Shown here: positions 1 to 11,882 of the stretch, piece after piece
How the letters are laid out: each line of letters starts with the position of its first letter
Numbering within the stretch: the first letter of the stretch is position 1
DNA from: Artemia franciscana
Taxonomy: Eukaryota > Arthropoda > Branchiopoda > Anostraca > Artemiidae
Reading direction: 5' to 3'
Length of the DNA stretch: 64,000 nucleotides
NCBI RefSeq assembly: GCF_032884065.1
Contig: NW_027062617.1
Span: forward strand, 496,001-560,000
Notes under the pieces: model-generated
Database searches by the model: none
Told to the model about the DNA's origin: nothing
Seen by the model: only the letters and a program-made list of their open reading frames with translations
Program-made: the position numbers and the translations under genes

Positions 1-20
1 TGAAATAGAGTCATGGGTGA

Positions 21-401
21 CCTGCTTTGCCAGTTTCAAAATTTGTCCAGATCCTTGCTTGTTTAACCAGAAGATACAGCACACTACCAAAAACAGAAGC
101 TGTAAATTGGAAGGGAGGCAGAAAACCTGTTCAGTCAAAGGTACTTGCATCTGCAATGGTGAAAGATGAAACACAGCAAAATATAATCCTGGTGTATCCA
201 AGAAGACTTCTCCAGCTTGGATATCAACCTATTCATGCTGCAAAAACTGAAAGGAGGCAGAAAAAAGAAAGGAAGGAGTCAAAATTGAAAGAGAAAAAGT
301 ATTGTGGAAGAAGCCAAAAGAAAGGCATAAAAAAACATCTTAACCTTTGTGACAAAAGTGAAGAGGAGCAGGATCCAAATATCAAGGTGGATTTTCTGTG
401 A
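21..401 (+). CDS. Unrecognised open reading frame, possibly a terminal exon
   Basis: An open frame runs from just after an in-frame TGA (18-20) to a TGA at 399-401. It has no ATG near its beginning; the first ATG is internal, near 156. The product is lysine- and arginine-rich, with clusters such as KTERRQKKERKESKLKEKK. An AATAAA lies about 140 bp downstream near 539, and a pyrimidine-rich stretch ending in CAG stands at 41-49. It could therefore be the last exon of a plus-strand gene starting outside the window, or a chance frame or retropseudogene. I do not recognise the family and assign no function. Confidence 0.15.
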   Translation, partial: PALPVSKFVQILACLTRRYSTLPKTEAVNWKGGRKPVQSKVLASAMVKDETQQNIILVYPRRLLQLGYQPIHAAKTERRQKKERKESKLKEKKYCGRSQKKGIKKHLNLCDKSEEEQDPNIKVDFL

Positions 402-560
402 ATACACCACCCCTCCTCTCCTGATGGTCCTAGATGGAGAATAGGAGCACATAAAAGACTAAAAGAAAGAAGCTAAAACAGTGACTAAAAGAAAGACTAA
501 AAGAAGAGAAGCTAAAATTCTGAAATCATAATGTAGCTTAATAAATGTTTCAATGAATAT

Positions 561-2560
561 AATTATCATGTTTCCTTTCAGAATTATTTACTTTCTTGAT
601 ATGTGTTTCCTAAACATGTATTAGTTTCCTTAACATGTATTATTTTCAATAACCCCAATTCTAGGTCTCTATACAAAAAGTGGGGTAGCAAAATAGCAAT
701 AGCCTACTACTAGACAGTTTTCAAATTTATTGGCAGATTTGGTCTAAACATACAATTTATACATATAAAAATGCTTTTTGCTCAAAGAATAGCAGTCAAA
801 ACACAAGTTGTGCTGATAAAGTGTTGGCATCTTTTGGAATTCTGCTACTGGCAGCTTTACAATTTTTTCCACACCTTTTCTAGGTTTATAGCATACCAAT
901 AGGCCTACTCTTGGAATTTTCATTCAATTAACTTGACTACTTTCAAATGTGGCAAAAACTATTCATTAAGGGCTTTACCAGGCCAATTAAATTGCATTAG
1001 CCTAACCTACTCACCCTTGTAAAAGATCCTACAAGATTTTTGCAAGCTTGGCATGGTGGAAGAGTGATAGTCTGACTTTTTGGCTTTATTTTCAGATCTT
1101 GACCTGGTATAGAAAGAAAACAAAATGAGCTGAAAAATAAAACATAAGTCAGCATTTCGGGTAGGCAGCCTCAGCCAGTTGAGAGAGGAAATCAGATATG
1201 TCTTCTTCTTCTGCAGATTTATAGCTTGAAGTGCTCCAGCCTTTTATGCAGCGTTGTCACTCCACGGGTGTTTATGGTGCCACTCTGAGGGGCACAATAG
1301 TGTCACTTTCGTATAAAAAGTGTTATTTTCAAAAAATTTGCCACTCGCAATGTTTTGCGTCGTTTGCACTGGTATCAACATGCTCTTCATACTGATAGTG
1401 TAAAAAATCTGTCCAGGTTTAGCAATCCCTCTTTAGTTTTCCGCAACGGTTTAGCCAAATCCGAACTGATTCTTGGCAAAGTTTTTAAATAAATAAAATC
1501 ATGACTATGCAAAAACTTCATGATTTTATAACATTGGTTCAAGAGTACTCCAGATTGTATGATATTGCTCTTCCAGGCTATGAGAAAACCAAGAAAAATG
1601 GTATCATTTGGCTCTCTATTGCTCAACAATTTTCAGAGGAGGGTAAGAACATTATATCCTTCTTGATGTTTTGATGATAGCTATAGATACTGCTGCTAAT
1701 TACAATCAGTTTCTAATCAATTAGCCCATATTTTTCTTTTGAGCTTGTCCTCATCTTGAAAAATTAGGTCACGCTGATGCATTTATTTGAAAACTTTGCA
1801 TTAAAACGTAGCGTTTTCTAATCCATTGTTTGAAAAGATACAGACAGATTTTCTCATAGATTTTTGCAATGTGTTAACGAACCATGAAAATACTTTCCAA
1901 CCCACTTCAGATCTGTCACATATGGGAGTGGGAGGGGAACGCCCCCTCACCAATGTCTTTGGTCACTCGGTAAAAAAAGAAATTGATTTAATTGTGCGTT
2001 TTAATAATACCTTTAAAATTCTTTTTTTATATTTTTCCGACTCTGCTAAAACTCTTTGTTCAGTTCAAAAAGGGCTACGAAAATATTGACTTGCCATCTA
2101 CTGGAATTCCGAACTTGGTCGGTAAATGTAGCAGTTTAACTGCCTTCTGCCGTGATTTTACAGACGGTGCCGCAATTTTTCATTTGGTTAAAAAAAAAAA
2201 AATAGCATTAAAGTAGTGACATGATATATACCAAAATCTGAATCTCGGTTGGTAAATGCAGCCTTTTTATTGTTTCATGCAGAAACTTTACGTATTGTAT
2301 TTAAAACGGACATTATGCTAATTTTTGACAAAATAGTCGGTAAAAATGATCAGCCAGTCGGTAAAATCTTTTGCCCCTCCCCCCTAAAATTTTGGCTAAT
2401 AGTGACCCTAATCCACCTGGAATAATCTCCGCGAGGTGTTCCGTATCTTCAAATTTTCCAGCATGAAAATTTGGCTTTGAGTTTCTGTTTGCATTGACCA
2501 CTATTTTTGACTTAATTCTCCTGCTGACTTTGCGCCTGAGTCGAGAGAGCAGACGACGCT
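561..2560. other. Stretch without recognised gene
   Basis: A/T-rich DNA with only short open frames (for example 1387-1629 minus and 1826-2089 plus) that show no recognisable domain. The part from about 2090 to 2400 repeats phrases such as CGGTAAAAT and looks like old interspersed repeat. Nothing else could be supported. Confidence 0.4.
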
Positions 2561-3937
2561 ATTTTATTCCAGTAAACTCAGTCTTGAGTTGCTACGGGTG
2601 CATCATCAGGTCTTATGTTAGTCTTACTAAGAACATAATGTAGACTGTCTGACCATCTTGCTTTGTCTATCTTGCTGGAGTGACCGTGTGGTCGTTTCCA
2701 TCCAGCGACCAGAGAGCTAAAATAATATACGATGCGATAAGGGGTTTCTTCTGACATTCGGAGGAGGTGTCTGTGCCATCTCAGTTTACGTTGTGCAACT
2801 TGCAGGGAGAATGGAACTTGTATCGTACAGGACAGGAGGTTGGTGTCACCGATAAAGTTGTACCAACAAAGTCCTTTGCTTTGACTTATATCCAGCATCC
2901 TTAAAGTCTTTATGGCTGCTGGGCAAGTTTCTGTTCCGTAAAGTAGGACTGATCCAACATATACATTAAATATCCGTATCTTTGTATGACGGCTGACAAG
3001 AGGGTTGCGCCTAACGTTATTAAGTCTCTCTAAGACGGAAGTTGCCTTAGCAATTCTTGCGGTGACTTCGATCTTGATTGTTTTATCCTTGACAGAATGG
3101 AGCTAAGGTACGTAATATCCTTCCCGACTGCTACTCAATTTTGGCATTCTTTGACTGTAAGAGATGTTTGTTGAGACAGTTGTGGATCGATTAACTTAGT
3201 TTTTGTTTTGCTCTAGCTAATGTTCAGCCCAACCTTGCTAGCCTCTTCTCTCATAACTTTCAACGCTGCTCGAAGCTCTTTGAGGGTGTTTGTCATGAGT
3301 GCCAGATCATCAGCGAAGTTGACGTCGATTAAAAGTCTGTCTCCGAACTTCAAGCCATAGCTCAGTCGGGTAGTGGTCCTCATTATCACGTAGTCAATGA
3401 CGCAATTAAATAGTTCAGAAGCCGTGGCATATCCCTCACAAATTCCAGTACGAATGCAAAAAGACTTGGTACGTTTCCCGTTAAGTTGTAACAGCCTAAC
3501 CTTTGTTCATACAGTCTCTCAAAGAGAAAGCATTACTTCTGGGGCAAATCTGTTGTTCTTAGTGTGATCCACAGCGACTTCCCATCTTTATAGTAAAAAG
3601 TGGCTTTGAAGTCGACGAAGACTAGTTACGCCTTTATAGGAAATCCTTGTGTATTTTCTATCACTTGCTGCAAAGTGATTATCTAATCGCTAGTGGAGTA
3701 ATCAGGCCTGAAACCTGTTTGTGATATTCTTCAGTTTCTTCGAAGTATATTAGAGCACCTGCCGCGGAGAGTAATGGCAAACAATTTAGCAGGAACCGAG
3801 AGCAATGTTATACTTTTTTAGTTAGAGTATTAGTTCCTAGATCCCTCCTGTTTCCATAGTGGTAGAATTACTCCAGTCCGCCAATCCTTCTTAATACTCT
3901 TCGTATGCCTCAATATGCAGAACAATGTTTTGAGCCA

Positions 3938-5270
3938 CAGCCACATCAACAAGGCAGGTTCGCCCACATTTCAGAAACTCAGCAGCTATTCCACGGCAAC
4001 CAGGCGTTTTTTTTTTTTTAATCTCTTTACAAATCTATTTATCTCGTCGAGGGAAAAAGGCTCTTTTTTACTACTACCAAGTGGAATTGTAGGCGCAAGC
4101 AATACAGCTCTTATCAGATCTGAGTCGGGACATAGGACAGTGTCGGAGTCAAAAAGTGTGAAGAAGTGATCCTTTTATCTCTCGAGCTCAGCTGACTCAT
4201 CTGGCAACGAGGATCCATCGGGAGCATCTATGGGGCGAACTGAGATGACCTCCTTAGAAGTAAGTTCATGGCCGCCGTCCTGGCTGAGTGGTTGACGCGC
4301 TGGCGTTGGAATTCTGTGTCCAAGCGACACGAGTTCAATCCCAGTTGTGACCAGGTATTTAGTTTGTGACGGGGGTCAGTGACGTGACTCTGTAAGCTCA
4401 GCCAGAGTCGACCCAGCCCTAAATGGGTACCTTGAGAAACCTGGGGAAGGTCAGCAGGAAGGGTGTGTGAAAGCACAGGATGGTAAGCCCCCAGCTCCCC
4501 ATTGCACTTCCTGGCTGAAAGGCCGTAAAATGGAATTCAGCACCGCCGGTTTGGACCTTAAGGGTCTAGTGCCGTCTTACTTACTTTTTTTTTTTAATTC
4601 ATGGAGATGTCTATATAGTGCTTTAATGTCGCCTTGTCAAGTGGTATTTTGCAGCTCCTTGGTCTTGTCTTGGACGAATTGTTTCTTGTCGAGATGGACG
4701 AATTTGTTTCTCACACTATTTAGCTGGTGGTATGCTGACATGCTACTACTGAGGCGAGCCTGCTCAACAAGGTAGGTACAGCCACATCAACAAGGCAGGT
4801 TCGCCCACATTTCAGAAACTCAGCAGCTATTCAACGGCAACCAGGTGTTTTTTTTTAATCTCTTTACAGATCTATTTGTCTCGTCGAGGGAAAAAGGGTC
4901 TTTTTTATTACTACCAAGTGGAATTGTAGGCGCAAGCAATACAGCTCTTATCAGATCTGAGTCAGGAAATAGGACAATGTCGGAGTCAAAAAGTGTGAAG
5001 AAGTGATCCTTTTATCTCTCGAGCTCGGCTGACTCATCTGGCAACGAGGATCCATTGGGAGCATCTATGGGGCCAACTGAGATGACCTCCATAGAAGTAA
5101 GCCCATGGAGATTTCTATATAGTGCCTCAATGTCTTCTTTCCAGGCGGTATTTTCCATCTCCTTGAACTTGTCTTGGACGAACTGTTTCTTGTCACGATG
5201 GACGATGTGTTTTTCACACTATTTAGCTGGCGGTATGCTGACATATTACTACTGAGGAGAGCCTGCCGGC
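3938..5270. repeat. Tandem duplication inside the LINE
   Basis: The sequence starting CAGCCACATCAACAAGGCAG occurs at about 3941 and again at 4781. Each copy continues in parallel through CTCGTCGAGGGAAAAAGG, GAGGATCCAT and a segment containing CTATATAGTGC to a GAGCCTGC motif (about 4758 and 5260). Copy 1 is 3938-4778 and contains a SINE; copy 2 is 4779-5270 and lacks it. The copies differ by scattered substitutions, so the duplication is not brand new. Confidence 0.8.
4272..4597 (+). mobile_element. tRNA-derived SINE with target-site duplication
   Basis: The 5' part is tRNA-like. It has an RNA polymerase III A box (TGGCTGAGTGG, 4281-4291) and, about 40 bp on, a B box (GAGTTCAATCC, 4331-4341). 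A ~200-bp non-tRNA body follows, and the element ends in a T-rich tail (about 4585-4595). TTCATGG stands immediately before (4265-4271) and after (4598-4604), as expected of a target-site duplication. The paralogous site in the neighbouring tandem copy (about 5100-5110) has no insertion, which confirms both borders. Confidence 0.8.
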
Positions 5271-5299
5271 TTGCCTCAGTGAGTGGTTGCTGTTTCAGT

Positions 5300-6120
5300 G
5301 ACTCATTGACAAGGGTCACTTTTTACTGATTGCTTGATACTACAAGCTGTTTTATTCAAGATTCTCTCAAATGTGAAGGGTGATTACTGCTTTTTCTTTG
5401 ACTCCCATTTTTTACCCAAGTTTAAAATAATACTTCAAGAACGGTAATCATCACTGAAAAAATGCACCCCTTCCAGTAGTTAGTAAATATAAAAATTGTC
5501 TAGATAATTGAAATTTTTATGGTTTTAAGACAAATTCTTCGAATGAATCTTTTTTGTAGGCGTATTTCTCATAAGCGCCAAAAAGGGAGCAATGCACCCA
5601 GGGAAACAAGAAGAGACACATCAATCTACTGTCTTTAAACGAGCAATAGTCGTTTATGTATGTACATTTTATCGAAAACAGTCTGATAATGTTGTCTAAA
5701 AATTGGCCCTCTAAAATTTTCTGGCCCGGAAAAATAAACTAAATAGGTTACGACTCAGGTTAGAGCCTTAGTTTTGAAAAAAAATTTAAAAATGAAGTAA
5801 TATTCATATTCTTTTAAAGTGCAACTTGCTTCATTTTTTTCAAGCGACAGCGAAAGTCACACTGAATAACAAACGAAAATGTTGCAAAATGAAATCTGTG
5901 GCTAGAAAACAAATCAAAATTACAATGGAATGAAGGAACATTTTATTTAGTGTCGCTCAAAAAGAAGTAAGCAGAATTAATCTTTAGATTTTCCATAGTC
6001 TCCCAGGAGAACATAAACTCTATAAAAATAATGTTTCTGTGAAGGATAAACAGGAATGAAGAATTTAATTCATGATACAAATCATTCGGAGCCACAACTG
6101 TATCGACCAGTTTTTGCAAG
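5300..6120. other. Stretch without recognised gene
   Basis: A/T-rich sequence between two LINE remnants. I see no open frame with a recognisable domain and no clear repeat boundary. Confidence 0.4.
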
Positions 6121-6132
6121 CTTTATAAACTA

Positions 6133-6690
6133 ATGTTCAGAAAAGAACAAGAAGAAAAATGCTACACGTCTCCCCATCAGTTTGGATTTCGTTATTGCAT
6201 TGGATGTACGGACGCCCTTCTGGTTGTTGTTAATGTACTGCTTGATGCTTCTTTAACAGGTAGTTCACTCACCTTGGCGAATTATGATGTTCAACGCACC
6301 TCTCACTCCTTGATCAACCACCTCTTGCTTTTAAGGGCTGCTAAATGAGGAGTAAATATGGATATCATCAGATCTCAAAGGGATATGTATTCTAAGCTAC
6401 GATTTTGACTTTAAAATCTCTTAAAAAAGAAGAAATGGTAAGACCACAGGATAAAACCGTGCTAGTGAAGAAAAGAGCAAGGCAAGGTGCCATTGCCTCA
6501 CCTTGTTATTTGATTAATTGCGCCTTCGAAGGTCAAGATCAGTATAAGATATCTAGCATTCTCTCATGCCTCAGTATCTCCTTAGTCACTTAAGCTGATA
6601 ATACGTTTAACCTCAGTCAAACTTTAGGCAAAATTTCAGAAAAATTCCAAAAAACACAAACAGAATACTTGAAATCTGGTAACCAGCAAA
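6133..6690 (+). mobile_element. LINE reverse transcriptase fragment, plus strand
   Basis: A frame at 6133-6348 reads HQFGFRYCIGCTDALLVVVN and then LTLANYDVQRTSHSLINHL. It resembles the 'QFGFRKG..CT.AL' and 'YD.SRAFDSL' blocks of non-LTR reverse transcriptases, with the aspartate-containing motif degraded. A stop at 6346 is followed in frame by GVNMDIIRSQRDMYSKL. In another frame (6405-6593) comes VKKRARQGAIASP (RT motif B region), then LSISLVT and a degraded ADNTFNLS, the catalytic YADD block. Frame changes show a dead copy. Confidence 0.7.
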
Positions 6691-6714
6691 ACCTCTAAAA
6701 AGTTCATTCATTTG

Positions 6715-7090
6715 ATAAAATTTCATCTAGGTTGTTTAAATCATCAGCATAATCGAAGTCAAGGAGAGATTTACTCCCCATGTGATTCTGTGTTCTCCTA
6801 AAGCCTTTGGTGGGCTTCTTAGGATGAAGTCCACCAAAATGATCCATAAAATTGGGGATACAACGAAACCCTAGTTAACTCCTGATTCAGTACGAAACCA
6901 GCTACTAACCTCATTTCCTACCTTAACCGCAGCATATGTTATTCTCTTACATAACTCTATTCACGTTAATGTATTTGCCTGGTATACAGTACAAGGATAA
7001 GCCCTTCGCTAAAGCTCTTCTATCAGCTGAATTAAACGCTTGCTCGTAATCTATAAAGCTGAGGACTAAATGTGTTTGATGACTTAGGCA
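6715..7090 (-). mobile_element. LINE reverse transcriptase fragment, minus strand
   Basis: On the minus strand, going from 7085 down, one reads SFIDYEQAFNSADRRALAKG then LSLYCIPGKYI. Further on come FMDHFGGLHPKKPTKGF and SLLDFDYADDLNNLDE (about 6770-6720). These are motif A (the D of the FIDYEQAF block), the finger/palm connection and the catalytic YADD of a non-LTR reverse transcriptase. Stops occur between blocks. It belongs to a different LINE family from the plus-strand fragment at 6133-6690, and the two are in opposite orientation. Confidence 0.7.
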
Positions 7091-7464
7091 CTTTAAATTA
7101 TCATACTTTCGCGGAAGAAGCCAAAATAAGAGTCACTTATTTTAAAGTCACCCGTTAAATGTTAAATTTTAACATTGACGTAACTCAAACGGCTGTTTGT
7201 AATAATTGGCTAAACCCTTGTCATGAAAAATTAAGCTAGCTTAGCCAGACAAAAATTGTGGAGCAGGTGATTATAGATATGCTCATTAAGGACTTAATCA
7301 AAATTTTATTTTCCTCTTTTTGAGGGTATTTTCAATTGAAGAACGGTGCTAAAATATATTGTCCGTAAGGCGTTGTTACGTGTTTCCGTTGTACCACAAA
7401 CTACAGGAGCAAGTAATTCAGTAGCCACCAAAACTAGTGAACTATATCTTTTTTTATTACAGGC

Positions 7465-7710
7465 TTGACGGCTCCATCACAGATGCTGCTAGTCCTGGTA
7501 ATTACCAACATTGAGGTATTTGTTATACCTTCTCTTGAACGCTCAAGGGAAGGAAGGATTTTCTGGAATTACCGCTTTCGGCAATCCATTTCATGTGGCA
7601 ACCGATTTCCGGGTGAAACTCGTTTTCAGATATTCTTTGCGGGGAGTACCCTGCTCAAGGTAGTAAACCATAGTATTTGTTTGATCAGGCTAGTTTAAGG
7701 TTATGTGGTA
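7465..7710 (-). mobile_element. 3' tail of the LINE family seen again at 50500-51673
   Basis: Minus-strand translation gives SVATW-like and PENPSF-like text, parallel to the C-terminus encoded at 50851-50540 (RSVATWDSLPVEVIPENPS). At the DNA level both share blocks such as GAGGTATTTGTTATACCTTC and AGTACCCTGCTCAAG. The extra GGAA at about 7551 and other indels break the frame. It is a 5'-truncated copy. Confidence 0.65.
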
Positions 7711-8049
7711 CCTAAATCTTATTGCTCAATTTTCAGTCCCTCTCTCTTGTCGGTGAATTTGTCAAAGGATAAGTTTCAATTAGCGACGTCTCCAGGGGGC
7801 TTAGTTATCAAATTCAATCAAGAATTTGGAGATTGACCATTAAGTAAAGTTTTTGCTGAAGCATGAGTGAAAGCAAGCTTGTTTTTACAAATGCATCACA
7901 AATTGAAGGAATAAAACAAGAGCTAAGAGCTCATACGGCACTTGTGACGAGGCAAGAAGAGCTAAGAGCCAAGAGCTCATATGGTATGAGTTCTAACAAA
8001 ATTCTAAGAATAAAAAGATTGATTTAAAAGGAAAATCAGAGGCTTAATG

Positions 8050-9720
8050 CAGGTCGGGATTTAAAATAAGATCTCTGAGTCACGATGTCCTTCTAAATAC
8101 CAAAATTCAATAAGATCCGATCACCCACTCGTAAGTTATAATACGTCTTTTTTCTAATTTTCCTCTCCCTTTAGCCCCCTACATGGTCGAATCTGAGAAA
8201 ACGACTTTATCAAGTCTGATAGCTGCCTGACACGCCTACCAGTTTTCATCATCCTAGCACATCCAGAAGCACCAAACTCGCCAAATCACTGAACCCTCTC
8301 CCCAACTCCCCCAAAGAGAGCGAACCCAGTATGGTTACGTCAATCAGGTATCTAGGACATTTGCTTATTCTATCCACCAAGCTTCATCCCGATTTCTCCA
8401 CTCTAAGCGTTTTCCAAGATTTATGATTTCCCCCTCTAGCTCCCCCAAATGTCAACAGACCTGGTCGGGATTTGAAATAAGAGCTCTGAAGCATGAATTC
8501 CTTCTAAATATCAAATTTCATTAAGGTCTGGTCACCCGTTCTTAAGTTATAAATGCCTCAATTTTTCTAATTTTTCCAAATTAACACCCCCCAGCTCCTC
8601 CAAAGAGAACGGATCCGTTCCAATTATGTCAATGACGTATCTAGAACTTGTGCGTATTCTTCCCATCAAGTTTTATCCCGATCTCTCCACTCTAAGCGTT
8701 TTCCAAAATTTCTGTTTCCCTCCTCCAACCCCCTATGTCCCCGGATTCAATTCGAGTCGAAAATGGAGCATTTGAGACATAAGATCCTTCTATATATCAA
8801 GTTTAATTAAGATCCGATCACCTATTCGTAAGATAAAAATACCCCAATTTTCACGTTTTCCAAGAATTCCGGTTTCCCTCTCCAACTCCCCCTAATGTCA
8901 CAGGAACTGGTCGGAATTTAAAATAAGAGCTTTAAAGCACAAGATCCTTCTAAATATCAAATTTTATGAAAATCTGGTCACCAGTTCGTAAGTTACAAAT
9001 ACCTCAAATTCCGGAATCACCCCCCCCCCCAACTCCACTGAAGAGAGCAGATCCCGTCCGGTTATGTCAGTCACGTATCTTAGACTTGTTTTTATTCTTC
9101 CCATCCAGTTTCATCCTGATCTCTCCGCTTTAAGTATTTTCTAAGATTTCAGGTCCCTTCCCCCCACTGCCCCCTCCCATGACACTGGATCCGGTTGAGA
9201 TTTAAAATAAGAGATCTGAGTTACGAGGTCCTTCTAAATATGAAGTTTCATGAAGATCCGATCACTCCTTCGTAAGTTAAAAATATTTTTTCTAATTTTT
9301 CAAATTAACCCCCCCCAATAGAGCAGATCCGTTCCAATTATGTCATCACGTTTCTAAGACTTCTGCTTTTTTCCCCACCAAGTCTCATCCCGATTCCTCC
9401 AATCTAAGCGTTTTCCATGATTTTAGGTTCCCCCCAAACTCCCCCCAATGTCCCTAGATCCGGTCGGGATTTAAAATAAAAGCTTCGAGACACAATATAC
9501 TTCTAAATATTAAATTTTATTGAGATCCGATCACCCGTTCGTAAGTTAAAAATACCTCATTTTTTTCTAATTTTCAGAATTAACCCCCCCCCCAACTACC
9601 GCAAAGAGAGCGGATCTGTTCCGGTAATGTCAATCATGTATCTAAGACTTGTGCTTATTTTTCCCATCAAATTTCATCCCGATCTCTCCACTCTAAGTGT
9701 TTTCCAAGATTTCAGGTCCC
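8050..9720. repeat. Tandem array, unit about 285 bp, about six units
   Basis: The landmark AAAATAAGAG...CCTTCTAAATAT recurs near 8064, 8476, 8760, 8922, 9206 and 9473. Each is followed by GTTCGTAAGTTA-like, a C-rich run, AGCGGATCCGTTCC-like and TCTCCACTCTAAGCGTTTTCC-like text. Most spacings are 265-285 bp; one interval is longer (~410) and one shorter (~160), showing indels. The units are diverged from one another. Confidence 0.75.
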
Positions 9721-9861
9721 CCCCAACTCCCCCCAATCCCCCCAGATGGTCAAATCGGGAAAACGACTATTTTTAATTAATATGGTCCGATCCCTGATAC
9801 GCCTGCCAAATTTCGGCGTCCTAGCTTACCTCTAAGTGCCTAAAGTAGCAAAACCGGGACC

Positions 9862-9890
9862 GACAGACAGACAGACAGACAGACCGACAG
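9862..9890 (+). repeat. (GACA)n microsatellite
   Basis: About six GACA units with one interruption. A related TGTC/AGTC tract at 21642-21662 marks the inverted copy of the same repeat. Confidence 0.85.
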
Positions 9891-10050
9891 AATTTGCGAT
9901 TGCTATATGTCACTTGGGTAATACCAAGTGCCATAAAAAGGCACAAGTGGACTAATTTTGATTGAACATCATTATTTAATTTTATCAAATAAGCAACATT
10001 TTCTACGCTGGGATAATTTTTTGAAGGGTGACCATCTAAGGAGGGAATCA

Positions 10051-11276
10051 TCCGTGGGGGGGAGGGACAAATATATAAAATGAATAGTAAGTTGGAAGGA
10101 AACCCTACCAGGGTCTTAGCCTAACCTAAAATTTGATGACAAGGCACGCTAAGAAATACTTATTTTGGTACAATATAGAGTAATTACATACATAAGTGTA
10201 AATTCAGCTAGAAACTAACCTGGCTAGCCTGACCTGAATATGTGAGGGTTCTATTAATCCGTCGACTTGTCCAAGAATAGCTCGTGAATCGCCAGATTAC
10301 GTGGCACTCTTCATTCCGCAATTTCAGGTAGCAAAGCTTCCATAAAAGATTTGTGGAGCTTCGGAAATATTTTGTGTCGCAGCAACGTGGATATCTCCTT
10401 TGCTGAAGTAAACAACGAAAAATCCCAGGTCAAGGTCGCAACATTCAAGCTAGATCTGTAGTTGATAAAAATAATTATGGTTCTTCTTTAAATGGACGCT
10501 GTTTTACTGTGAAGGAAAACACCTTTATTTCTCTTTTACTCTTCCTCCTCTAGGAAGAGTAACAATGACATCTGGACTGGCAGCAAGCAACCCCTCAGTT
10601 TTATGAAAAAAAGTCCAGCAGGAGTAACCTTGTAATTTGTGTTTGTTTTTGCTTAAAAGCAGCCACAGCCATAGTTTCACGTACATGCTCGGGTTCCATA
10701 GCCCTGGTTTTGTGATAAGGGGCATACAGTAGTCGTCTTACTAGTGGAGCTACTGCTCTTACGAGTCTTTTGCAAATTAATCCTGATACGGAAGCTTTAC
10801 AGTATTTCTAGCTTCCTGTCAGCTATTGTCCGCTTTTTCGCGAAGGCTTGTAATTCTCACTGCTGCTTACCTTTTAACCACATATTTACTTGTTCTCACC
10901 GTGGTATATATTTTAGCCTTGTATTTCTTTGTTCTTAACTTTTGTTTTTGAATATTTTTAATTCTAGTTGTCACTTATCTTTGAACCGTACGTTTCTTTG
11001 TTTTTCACTTTTGCGTTTGACTCGTTGTAATTGTTGCTGACGGAAGTATTCTGACTGTATATATTTGTTCTTCGTTTTCATTTATCATTACTTTAGACAT
11101 TTTATCAATACCCTTTAAATTAGCTGCTCGGATTGGTCTTGTCACGTTTGATGGTTTAGGTTGTTCATTTGTCCTCTGGGCATTATGAAACTACCTAAAA
11201 CGCCTTTTGCCAATAGACTAATTACATTTGGTCCTTTATAATAAGCCATGATACTTTTATAATGTTTCATGCGTCA
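10051..11276. other. Mostly unassigned sequence
   Basis: Apart from the possible YqaJ-like remnant on the minus strand (10525-10725), I see no gene, RNA or clear repeat here. Confidence 0.35.
10525..10725 (-). pseudogene. Possible YqaJ-like exonuclease remnant
   Basis: The minus frame ends ...HKTEGLLAASPDVIVTLP, resembling the 'G..LGASPDGIV' motif of YqaJ/lambda-exonuclease-type nucleases that occur in phages and in large invertebrate transposons. The next frame just upstream reads AMEPEHVRETMAVAAFKQKQ, which would fit the preceding 'E..A...Y' helix of that fold, but a frameshift separates the two. No ELKCP-type motif follows. The resemblance rests on about ten residues, so it is only a suggestion. 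Confidence 0.25.
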
Positions 11277-11618
11277 TCTTCTATATATATATAAATAAGT
11301 TGTTTGTGTGTTATGTCTGTTACACTATGTCTGTTACGCCAGATTATATCTTCTATATATATAAAAATAAGTTGTATGTATTTTTGTGTTGAGGGTTCGC
11401 ATTTGACGTCTGAAAAATAAAGAAGAACAAGAAAACAAACTAAAATGTAAAAACTGGGAATTGCATAAATATTTCGAAATATTTTGACAATAGACTAAAG
11501 TAATTCGAAAACCTTAAAACATATACTTAAAAATTGAGGTTTATTATAAATTGTTGAGCTTTAGCAAGCATTGACAAATTGAAACATTGACAAATTAAAA
11601 AACATTGAAAAAGATAGA

Positions 11619-11882
11619 ATGTTACCAAATCCTACAACAGAAGAAACAGCCGAGGAAGCTGCTCAAAAAGTTAATGCCAAAAGGCTTGCGGCTAAAGAAC
11701 GCAAAACCGCGCAATTAGATGAAGATCAACAGCGAGAGTCAAAACGTATCAAAACTGAAAATGATAGCGATGATGATTGGGTTTGGGATTTTGACTTGGA
11801 TAAGGTCATCAATGCTTACCAGATTTTATTTAAAAAAACAAAGGTTCGGCGATATGTAATTCATAGTGACGCTGAAAAATAA
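11619..11882 (+). CDS. Short Helitron-associated open frame
   Basis: ATG at 11619, stop at 11880, 87 codons. The product is highly charged: an N-terminal part rich in alanine, lysine and glutamate (KRLAAKERKTAQLDEDQQRE) is followed by an acidic patch (ENDSDDDWVWDFDLDKV). Similar charged N-terminal segments precede the Rep domain in some Helitron proteins, which, with its place 270-340 bp inside the Helitron 5' ends, suggests a truncated N-terminus of the transposase. No zinc finger or Rep motif is visible. Function of this fragment is not claimed. Confidence 0.35.
   Translation: MLPNPTTEETAEEAAQKVNAKRLAAKERKTAQLDEDQQRESKRIKTENDSDDDWVWDFDLDKVINAYQILFKKTKVRRYVIHSDAEK

Larger units (their letters stand above)
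2570..5290 (-). mobile_element. Decayed non-LTR retrotransposon, reverse transcriptase and C-terminal part
   Basis: Read on the minus strand, the stretch encodes in several broken frames the hallmarks of a LINE ORF2. Near 4150-3990 comes a segment just before the RT core (FSLDEINRFVKRLKKKTPGC...EFLKCG). Near 3420-3300 is the polymerase core with VIDYVIMRTTTRLSYGLKFG followed by the catalytic FADD. Near 2890-2580 is a C-terminal segment with AQRKLRWHRHLLRMSE and RPDDAP. Stops and frameshifts lie between the blocks, so it is not functional. The order of domains fits a minus-strand element whose 3' end is near 2570. The clade (RTE-, CR1- or I-like) cannot be fixed by eye. Confidence 0.75.
7860..10000. 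repeat. Interspersed repeat with internal tandem array and GACA end
   Basis: The left part has AAGAGCTAAGAGCTCAT-type phrases (7915-7985), the centre is a tandem array (8050-9720), and the right end runs through CCTGATACGCCTGCC to a (GACA)n tract and the phrase TATGTCACTTGGGTAATACC (about 9905). An inverted, shorter copy lies at about 21640-22500 and shares the same order of landmarks. No coding potential is visible. Whether it is a transposon or satellite-derived cannot be told from here. Confidence 0.6.
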
